DNA of 64,000 bases from VXRJ01 sp965246995 (GTDB lineage Bacteria > Acidobacteriota > Vicinamibacteria > Vicinamibacterales > UBA8438). Below are positions 58,203-64,000 of the stretch, one piece after another (within the stretch, counting starts at the first letter, position 1; the number at the start of each line of letters is the position of its first letter). A program made the position numbers and the translations under genes. The stretch covers positions 4,340,001 to 4,404,000 of the forward strand of contig OZ252008.1 in assembly GCA_965246995.1 (NCBI GenBank), in the 5' to 3' direction. The notes below the pieces were generated by a model. The model saw only the letters and a list, made by a program, of their open reading frames with translations. It made no database searches and was not told the DNA's origin.

Positions 58203-59696
58203 CTATTCCTCGCTGGTGGGTTCTCCGTCCTCGAGGGCGTACTTGACGTTCGCCAGGAACATGTCGTCCCAGCTCTGCTCCGACCAGTACACCTCCTTGT
58301 GCGGCGCCGGGTTCAGCCGATTCGAGCGCGAGTTGTCGTACCGCGCAATCGCCTTCACGGTGCTCCCGGCCGGCGCACGGATCGGCTCGACCAGGTCGTA
58401 CTCGAACTGCCAGTCGAAGCTGTAGTTCGGGACCCGCAGCAGGACCTCCTCCTCACCGTCAGGACGGGTCAGCACGTAGGTGACATCCTTGCCCCGCACG
58501 TGCATGTGGAGGAACAGGCTCTGGATCAGCGCGTCGTTCTGGAACGCACCGATGCCGGTCACGGTCCAGTTCGCCGCGTTCGGTGGAATCGCGCCGAGCA
58601 GCGGGTTCAGTCCCTGGCCCACCTGGCGCGACGCGGAGGCGGCGCGACGCTCTTCCGGCGTGGCGGGAGGCGGCGCGATCAGTTGTTCGTTCTCGGATGT
58701 GTACTCGCGCAAAGACAGCGTCCGCTCGAAGTTCCTGGCGTCGTTCGCCGCCAGCCAGGCGCCGATCGCGGGACGCGCTGTCTCCGGCTTGCCGGTCGCC
58801 TGGTAGTGAAGATTCCAGATGATGGTGTTGAACAGGTCGCCGCGAACTTCGCGTTTCTGACCCGGCTTCACCAGGTCGGCGCCGACACCCGGAATGTAGG
58901 GCCCGAAGCCGGCTCGCGCGCGGCGCCGCTCCTCCGCGTCGGGGTCATTCCGGCCATTGCGTGCCCCGCCCGCCTGCTGCTGCGCCTGACGCGCCTCCCG
59001 CGCGGCGGCCACCTCCTCCGGGTCGGCATCCGGGTCGGGCACCGGCACGTAGTCGACCATCGGGCCGCCCGCCCAAGCGGGTCCGCTTCCCAGCTTCGTG
59101 CCGGGCGGCAGGTTCACCAGGCCGGTGGTGATGTGGTGCGTCGCCGCGTAGTTGCCCGGCCGTACCTGCGTCGCCGCCACCTGCATCACGCTGTCGAACG
59201 GCAGCGGCGTGTAGAGATTGAAATTGGGCGTTTCGCCGTCCGGGTCGATGTGCCAGGCGATGGGGAACTCGATCACGTAGTCAGGCTCGAGTCCTTCCGG
59301 ATGGCTCCAGCCCGCTTCCGAGAAGCGTGGAGCTTCGGGCGACAGGCCGTCGCCTTCCGGCGCGCCCGCATCCACCCAGGCAACGATTGTGGCGATCTCA
59401 TCGTCGCTCAGGCTGGTGTCGTTCGCGAACGTCCCGAAGCGCGGGTCGGCGAACCACGGAGGCATCTCGCGCGATTCCACCTTCGCCTTGATCGCGCGTG
59501 CCCACGGGCGGGAGTCGGCGTATGAAAGTAGCGACATCGGCGCCACCTGGTTCGGCCGGTGACAGCTGGCGCAGTTATCGAACAGGATCTGCCCCACTTC
59601 GCCGTTGTAGGTCGGATGATCCTGCGCCGCAGCGGGAACGGTTCCCAGCGCCAGAGCGGTCACGATACCGGCGGCGAACCTGGTCCATCGAGTCAT
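58203..59696 (-). CDS. Cytochrome c with copper type II monooxygenase-like C-terminal domain
   Basis: 497 residues; signal peptide about 1-25. A cytochrome c-type segment has C42-A-S-C-H46, with a possible axial Met in V-A-P-M-S or E-M-P-P-W. The remainder resembles the peptidylglycine/dopamine monooxygenase fold common in Acidobacteriota: T-H-H-I-T-T-G-L, L-H-Y-Q-A-T-G, then L-H-M-H-V-R-G-K-D-V-T-Y with the H-x-H copper ligands, and H-K-E-V-Y-W-S-E-Q-S-W-D-D-M-F. It may hydroxylate a substrate using copper while the heme supplies electrons. First gene of the minus-strand run; a promoter candidate lies about 60 bases upstream. Confidence 0.83.
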   Translation of the reverse strand: MTRWTRFAAGIVTALALGTVPAAAQDHPTYNGEVGQILFDNCASCHRPNQVAPMSLLSYADSRPWARAIKAKVESREMPPWFADPRFGTFANDTSLSDDEIATIVAWVDAGAPEGDGLSPEAPRFSEAGWSHPEGLEPDYVIEFPIAWHIDPDGETPNFNLYTPLPFDSVMQVAATQVRPGNYAATHHITTGLVNLPPGTKLGSGPAWAGGPMVDYVPVPDPDADPEEVAAAREARQAQQQAGGARNGRNDPDAEERRRARAGFGPYIPGVGADLVKPGQKREVRGDLFNTIIWNLHYQATGKPETARPAIGAWLAANDARNFERTLSLREYTSENEQLIAPPPATPEERRAASASRQVGQGLNPLLGAIPPNAANWTVTGIGAFQNDALIQSLFLHMHVRGKDVTYVLTRPDGEEEVLLRVPNYSFDWQFEYDLVEPIRAPAGSTVKAIARYDNSRSNRLNPAPHKEVYWSEQSWDDMFLANVKYALEDGEPTSEE

Positions 59697-59753
59697 GGGC
59701 GTAGTGTCCACGCGTTCCTGGCGCCGCCCCACCGGCGGCACCGAACCAGGGTC

Positions 59754-59783
59754 ACTATAACGTGTCCCCGAGGACGGACTCAA
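59754..59783 (-). promoter_or_regulatory. Candidate promoter for the minus-strand oxidase run
   Basis: On the minus strand TTGAGT (59783-59778), 18 bases, TATAGT (59759-59754). It lies about 58 bases before the ATG at 59696. Together with the plus-strand candidate at 59821-59848 it makes a divergent control region of about 200 bases between the monooxygenase-like and ankyrin genes. Confidence 0.45.
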
Positions 59784-59820
59784 CCGGTCGCGAGTGGCAC
59801 CGCCGGACCGGCAGGAACCC

Positions 59821-59848
59821 TTGTGAAACCGGGCCGTTGCGGTAAGAT
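59821..59848 (+). promoter_or_regulatory. Candidate promoter for the ankyrin gene
   Basis: TTGTGA (59821-59826), 16 bases, TAAGAT (59843-59848), about 53 bases before the ATG at 59902. The match to sigma70 consensus is moderate. An AGGAGA ribosome site lies closer to the start codon. Confidence 0.4.
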
Positions 59849-59901
59849 AGGCCCCAAGTCTGCGGCGGCTGGTCCCGACCGGAACCAGGAGACTGACAGC
59901 G

Positions 59902-61521
59902 ATGCGGAAGAACGAAACCCGCGGGATGACGGCCCGACTCGGCCGGGCATCCCTTTCCGTGCTGGCCACGCTGGCGCTCGCACTGCTCGCAACGAGCCCG
60001 GCGGCGGCGGCGAACGTCGACGAGGCGCCAATCATTGCGGCAGCGCGCGCGCAGGACGCCGACACGGTCCGGACGCTGATCGCGGACGGCGCGGACGTCA
60101 ACGCCGGGCAGGCGGACGGCGCGACCGCGCTCCACTGGGCCGCCTACCGCGACGACCTCCAGATCGCCGAGCTGTTGCTCGACGCCGGCGCAAACGTCAG
60201 CGCGGAGAACGAGCTGGGCGCCACTCCGCTCTGGCTCGCCGCGAACAACGGCAGCGCACAGATGGTCGAACGGCTGCTCGACGCCGGGGCCGACCCGAAC
60301 GTGGCGCTGCCGGAGGGCGAGACACCCGTCATGACCGCGGCGCGGACCGCCAGTGCGGAGGCGGTTCGTCTGCTGCTGGCGCGCGGCGCCGACATCAACG
60401 CAGCCGAGACGTCGCGGGATCAGACCGCGCTGATGTGGGCAGCCGCCCATGGCCATCACGAGGTGATCGAGGTGCTTCTCGAGCACGGCGCCGACGTTGC
60501 CGCGCGTTCGCGGATCCGTCCGCGCCTGATGCACAACGACAGCACGAATGCATCGCAGTATGACCAGGGCATCGTCTGGAACCGCGGCGGTTACACGCCA
60601 CTCCTCTTCGCGGCGCGCCGTGGCGAAGCCGACGCGGCGCGGCTGCTCGTTGCGGGCGGCGCTGACATCGACGACACCGCGCCGACCGGCGCGAGCGCGC
60701 TGACCATCGCGATCCACAGCGGTCATACGGACTTCGCGCTGTTCGCGATCGGGGCGGGCGCCGATCCGAACGCCGGCGACGCCGGCTACACGCCGCTGCA
60801 CGCCGCCGTCCTGCGGGGAGATCTGGCGCTCGTGCGTGCCTTGGCCGCCGCCGGCGCCGATCCCAACACGCGCCTCGAGAAGGGAACCCCCCTGCGCCGC
60901 GCCGGGCAGGACTGGTATCTCGCCCCCCAACTGGCGAGCGCCACGCCGTACTGGCTCGCGGCCTACTACCAGGAACCGGAGATCATGCGCGTCCTGGCTG
61001 ACGCCGGGGCCGATCCGTCGCTCACGACGCTCGAGCGGTGGGCCGAGGTCTTCGAGCGGGCCGGTGGCGTCGGTCCACCGCACATCGCCGGCGGCTTCCA
61101 GTCGCCGTTGCTCGCCGCCGTACGGGGCCAGCACAACCGCGGGCGGGTCTTCAACAGTTCGCTGCGCGATCCGGACGCCGACGAGCGGCAGGCCCTCGAA
61201 TCGGCGAAGGTGGCAATCGAGTTCGGCGCCGACCTGAACCACACCGACCGCCGTGGCGCGGCGCCGATTCATACCGCAGCCTCGCGCAACTATGCCACCG
61301 TCGTGCAGTTGCTCGCTGATCACGGCGCCGACCTCACACTGAAGGACGCGAACGGACAGACGCCGCTGCAGCTCGCTGAGCGGGCCGAACGGGGACGTGC
61401 CGAGCGGCCTGATATCACCAGCTACCCGAGCGGTAACTCAGCCCAGATGCTCCGCGACCTCGGTGTCGTGCACGAAACGGCCGAAGCCGAGAAGGCGGCG
61501 GCCGCCGGCCAGCAGCAGTGA
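59902..61521 (+). CDS. Exported ankyrin-repeat protein
   Basis: 539 residues; signal peptide about 1-37 (ends P-A-A-A-A-N). About ten ankyrin repeats follow with the consensus G-x-T-P-L-x-x-A-A and L-L-x-x-G-A-D-x-N, for example G-A-T-A-L-H-W-A-A-Y-R-D-D and A-A-P-I-H-T-A-A-S-R-N-Y. Longer insertions interrupt the array near 220 and 330-400. Ankyrin arrays bind proteins; in exported form they may scaffold a periplasmic complex or act on another cell. The stop overlaps the start of the PQQ dehydrogenase gene (GTGA), so the likely partner is that enzyme. The same gene pairing is common in this bacterial group. Confidence 0.88.
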   Translation: MRKNETRGMTARLGRASLSVLATLALALLATSPAAAANVDEAPIIAAARAQDADTVRTLIADGADVNAGQADGATALHWAAYRDDLQIAELLLDAGANVSAENELGATPLWLAANNGSAQMVERLLDAGADPNVALPEGETPVMTAARTASAEAVRLLLARGADINAAETSRDQTALMWAAAHGHHEVIEVLLEHGADVAARSRIRPRLMHNDSTNASQYDQGIVWNRGGYTPLLFAARRGEADAARLLVAGGADIDDTAPTGASALTIAIHSGHTDFALFAIGAGADPNAGDAGYTPLHAAVLRGDLALVRALAAAGADPNTRLEKGTPLRRAGQDWYLAPQLASATPYWLAAYYQEPEIMRVLADAGADPSLTTLERWAEVFERAGGVGPPHIAGGFQSPLLAAVRGQHNRGRVFNSSLRDPDADERQALESAKVAIEFGADLNHTDRRGAAPIHTAASRNYATVVQLLADHGADLTLKDANGQTPLQLAERAERGRAERPDITSYPSGNSAQMLRDLGVVHETAEAEKAAAAGQQQ

Positions 61522-63509
61522 CGGTGCGTGGAACGGTGGTCGCGCTGGCGGTGGCGGTGACCGTCGCCGCGGTGCTTACCGCTACGCCGGCGCTGTCGCA
61601 GCAGGGGGCGCCGAGTGGCGAATGGCCCTACTACGGCGGGGATCTGGGTGGAACCAAGTACTCCGGCCTGGATCAGATCGACGCCACCAACTTCAACGAG
61701 TTGGAGATCGCCTGGCGCTGGCAGTCGGCCGACGGCGGGCTGGACCTCGACCCGCTCCGCGCGATCCACGACGATCTGAGCCTCCTCAACCTGAAGGCGA
61801 CGCCTCTGATGGTGGGAGGTGTCGTCTACGTCGTTACGCCGCTTCGCCTGGCGGTGGCGCTTGATGCCGGGACCGGCGAGACGATCTGGGTGCACAACCC
61901 GGAAGCGATCCGCGACACGAAGTACTCCATCAACTCGAGCAACTTCAGTTCGCGCGGCGGGGCCTACTGGCGCGACGGCAACGACGAGTTCTTCTACTAC
62001 GGCACGCCTGACGGCTACCTGCTGGCGCTCGACGCGAGGACGGGCGAACCCGTCGCAGGTTTCGGCGACAACGGACGCGTCGACCTGGCGGCGGAACTGC
62101 CCCGCAACGGTCGCGGGTCAGTGGACAGCCAGGGACACCCGATTGTCAGTGTGAACTCGCCGCCGCTCGTCTCGCACGGCGTTATCGTCACGCCACTCTC
62201 GATTTCGGATCAGCCGATTGCGCGCGAGCAAGTGCCGGGGTGGGTCCAGGGAGTCGACGCGCGAACCGGTGAAACCCGCTGGATGTTCAAGACGGTGCCG
62301 GAATCGGACGACTTCGGCGTCGACACCTGGGGAGGCGATTCCTGGCGGTACACCGGCGGCTCGAACGTCTGGTCCGCATTTGCGGCGGACGAGGAACTGG
62401 GCTTCGTCTACCTGCCGACCGGCACGCCGACGAACGACTACTACGGTGGCCACCGGCCGGGCGACAACCTCTTCGCCGAGAGCATCATCGCCCTCGACAT
62501 CGAGACCGGCCAGCGGCAGTGGTACTTCCAGGCGGTGCACCATGGCGTCTGGGACTACGACTTTCCGACGCATCCGAATCTGGTGGACGTCACGGTGGAT
62601 GGGCGCTCGGTAAAGGCGCTCGCGCAGGTGAGCAAACAGGGTTTCACCTACGTCTTCGATCGCGTCACGGGCGAGCCGGTCTGGCCAATCGAGGAGCGGC
62701 CGGTCGAGACGGATACCGATCTTCCCGGCGAGGTGCTCGCGCCGACGCAGCCGTTCCCGACGAAGCCGGCGCCGTTCGAGTACCAGGGCTCGTCGATCGA
62801 CGACCTGGTCGACTTCACGCCGGAGCTGCGCGAGATGGCAGTCGAAGCGGTGCAGAATCACCGGCTCGGCGGATTGTTCTCGCCGCCCATGCTGTCGGTC
62901 GAAGAGGGATTGCAGGGAACGATTCAGCGTCCCCACATCGCGGGCGGCGCCAACTGGATGGGCTCGGCTGTCGATCCCGAGACCGGCATCCTCTACGTGC
63001 CGTCGCAGAACGCCTATTCCATCCTGAAGTACGTCACCCCCGAGGACGAAGGCGCCGACCTGAACTACACGCAGGGCGGGTTTCAGACGCCGTCACTAAT
63101 GCCGCAGGGGCTCCCGCTCTTCAAGCCACCCTACTCGCGGATGACCGCCATCGACCTGAATACCGGCGACCACGCCTGGATGCAGCCGAACGGCAACGGT
63201 GACAGGTTCCGCAACCACCCGCGCCTGCGCGACCTCAACCTGCCGCCGCTCGGGGGCGACGGCCGGAGCGGCCCGGTCCTGACGAAGACGCTTCTGGTGA
63301 GCGCGCTTTCCGCCGGCGGCGCGAACAATAGCGACGGCCCCCGGCTGATCGCCCGCAATAAGGTGACCGGTGCAATCGTCGGCTCGATTGATCTCCCCGC
63401 CGGCGCCATCGGCACCCCGATGACCTACCTGTACCAGGGTCGCCAATACATCGCCGTCACCGTCGGCGGCGATACCCCCGAACTGATCGCCTTCGCCCTG
63501 CCTGAGTAA
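61518..63509 (+). CDS. Periplasmic PQQ-dependent dehydrogenase, second type
   Basis: 663 residues from a GTG coupled to the ankyrin gene. Signal peptide about 1-31 (ends A-L-S-Q). Quinoprotein propeller landmarks: E-W-P-Y-Y-G-G-D-L-G-G-T-K-Y-S, V-A-L-D-A-G-T-G-E-T-I-W, Q-G-V-D-A-R-T-G-E-T-R-W, I-A-L-D-I-E-T-G-Q-R-Q-W, D-Y-D-F-P-T-H-P-N-L-V-D and W-P-I-E-E-R-P-V-E-T. It shares many words with the dehydrogenase at 17257 but the early blades differ (an extra N-S-S-N-F-S-S-R-G-G loop), so it probably uses another substrate. No heme domain. The translational coupling suggests the ankyrin protein is a chaperone or docking partner. Confidence 0.9.
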   Translation: MTVRGTVVALAVAVTVAAVLTATPALSQQGAPSGEWPYYGGDLGGTKYSGLDQIDATNFNELEIAWRWQSADGGLDLDPLRAIHDDLSLLNLKATPLMVGGVVYVVTPLRLAVALDAGTGETIWVHNPEAIRDTKYSINSSNFSSRGGAYWRDGNDEFFYYGTPDGYLLALDARTGEPVAGFGDNGRVDLAAELPRNGRGSVDSQGHPIVSVNSPPLVSHGVIVTPLSISDQPIAREQVPGWVQGVDARTGETRWMFKTVPESDDFGVDTWGGDSWRYTGGSNVWSAFAADEELGFVYLPTGTPTNDYYGGHRPGDNLFAESIIALDIETGQRQWYFQAVHHGVWDYDFPTHPNLVDVTVDGRSVKALAQVSKQGFTYVFDRVTGEPVWPIEERPVETDTDLPGEVLAPTQPFPTKPAPFEYQGSSIDDLVDFTPELREMAVEAVQNHRLGGLFSPPMLSVEEGLQGTIQRPHIAGGANWMGSAVDPETGILYVPSQNAYSILKYVTPEDEGADLNYTQGGFQTPSLMPQGLPLFKPPYSRMTAIDLNTGDHAWMQPNGNGDRFRNHPRLRDLNLPPLGGDGRSGPVLTKTLLVSALSAGGANNSDGPRLIARNKVTGAIVGSIDLPAGAIGTPMTYLYQGRQYIAVTVGGDTPELIAFALPE

Positions 63510-63563
63510 GCTGACGCCGCGGCTTGATCGCAAGCCCCTCCTGGTGGTCTTCCAGGCCGCCGG

Positions 63564-63757
63564 ATGCCCGTGGTGAAACCCCGCGTAGCACCGAGAGCGG
63601 TGAGGCGCCCGGCTCACAAGGCGCGACGAGGGAGCATATTGGCCATATCTCGACCGCGGACTGACGCAGTCCGCGGACTGCCACAGTCCGAGGAGCAACG
63701 CCGTTCAGGCGGGATGCATCGCCGCTCGAATGTAGCGGGGGTTTCACCACGGGCTCC
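63564..63757. repeat. MITE-like element, longer copy
   Basis: About 194 bp between TGCCCGTGGTGAAACCCC on the left and GGGGTTTCACCACGGGCTCC (63738-63757) on the right. Inside are two abutting hairpins: CCGCGGACTG/CAGTCCGCGG (63654-63663, 63667-63676; perfect, 3-base loop) and CGGACTG/CAGTCCG (63674-63680, 63684-63690). The right third is the inverse of the short copy at 13868-13955. No protein is encoded that I trust, though a frame antisense to it stays open. It follows the PQQ dehydrogenase gene by about 55 bases and could also end its transcript. Confidence 0.75.
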
Positions 63758-63810
63758 TACGTGTGCCGGGAGTAAGATGCGGGCACGTCAGGAAGAATGG
63801 AGCACGGACC

Positions 63811-64000
63811 ATGAACTCAATCGAGACTCTGGCGACGTTTTTCGGCTGGTGCACGGTGATCAGTGTGGGGATCGGGTTGTTCTTTGTGTTGGCCTTCGGT
63901 CTTTTTCACGGCGTCTTCACCACGCTCTCCGCGAAGATGTTCGGTATCACCACGGAAGAAGCGGGGGTTACCTTTTTCCGCGTGTTTCAGCAGTACCGAC
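63811..64000 (+). CDS. DUF6868 small membrane protein (partial, runs off the end)
   Basis: The first 63 codons are visible. After M-N-S-I-E-T comes a membrane helix (F-F-G-W-C-T-V-I-S-V-G-I-G-L-F-F-V-L-A-F), then F-H-G-V-F, K-M-F-G-I-T-T-E-E-A and F-F-R-V-F-Q-Q-Y, matching the short DUF6868 proteins (about 80 residues, two helices). GGA-type sequence precedes the ATG. The window ends before the second helix. Function is unknown. Confidence 0.75.
   Translation, partial: MNSIETLATFFGWCTVISVGIGLFFVLAFGLFHGVFTTLSAKMFGITTEEAGVTFFRVFQQYR

Noticed and set aside
1..64000. CRISPR arrays, rRNA and tRNA genes
   Set aside because: I saw no regularly spaced repeats, rRNA segments or tRNA cloverleaf signatures while reading both strands; a dedicated scan could still find a missed tRNA.

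Overview
The window is a high-G+C, gene-dense bacterial chromosome segment, most likely from an Acidobacteriota member of the Vicinamibacteria type. This is inferred from the gene content, not from a marker gene: many secreted proteins with an N-terminal W-G-D-P-D-L-Q-G-x-W motif, a DUF5916 outer-membrane-like protein, a DUF1592/DUF1552 pair, DUF6152, DUF420 and DUF6868 proteins, form II CO-dehydrogenase-like molybdenum enzymes and periplasmic PQQ dehydrogenases. I see no rRNA, tRNA, CRISPR array or replication origin.

Layout. 1-7.5 kb: aquaporin end, secreted metallo-hydrolase, an orphan Phd antitoxin with a PIN toxin scar, an NHL lipoprotein, a first PDLQGxW protein, DUF5916 and a GntP permease. 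7.5-12.6 kb: a toxin-antitoxin island with an intact VapBC-like pair, an Xre/RES pair whose toxin is dead, an inverted hipA fragment fused to a decayed second VapBC copy, and hipB-hipA followed closely by a DEDDh exonuclease/BRCT gene. 12.7-15 kb: two FMN alpha-hydroxyacid oxidases around a short MITE-like element. 15.2-17.1 kb: a two-gene module of lower G+C, an AAA/ABC-type ATPase (DUF3696-like) overlapping a PIN-like nuclease; this is the best candidate for an undescribed defence or conflict system. 17.3-28 kb: a PQQ dehydrogenase, a decayed TPP enzyme, a PDLQGxW protein, three insertion sequences (IS1380 and IS1182 types share one CTAG site inside a duplicated PQQ gene end), then another PDLQGxW gene. 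28.4-38.2 kb: a UvrA remnant, threonine aldolase, a long run of PDLQGxW paralogues (one fused to cytochrome c), DUF6152, a cyclase-family lipoprotein and a GOB-like metallo-beta-lactamase-fold protein. 38.5-42.4 kb: a lower-G+C patch where an IS66-like element with an 8-bp target duplication splits a DUF7689-like gene. 42.4-49 kb: amidohydrolase, multicopper oxidase, HicAB, succinate-semialdehyde dehydrogenase and a frameshifted DUF420 gene. 49.2-53 kb: coxS-coxL-coxM. 53-59.7 kb: a minus-strand run (cytochrome c/copper monooxygenase-like protein, two secreted unknowns, DUF1592 and DUF1552 proteins). 59.9-64 kb: ankyrin protein, a second PQQ dehydrogenase, a longer MITE copy and the start of a DUF6868 protein.

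How it fits together. Most intact genes encode exported or membrane proteins for oxidising organic substrates outside the cytoplasm (PQQ, FMN, molybdenum, copper and cytochrome c enzymes). The PDLQGxW proteins are interleaved with them, and one carries its own heme domain, so they probably serve the same periplasmic chemistry. Between these blocks sit plastic patches of toxin-antitoxin modules, IS elements and gene relics, many of which keep readable junctions.
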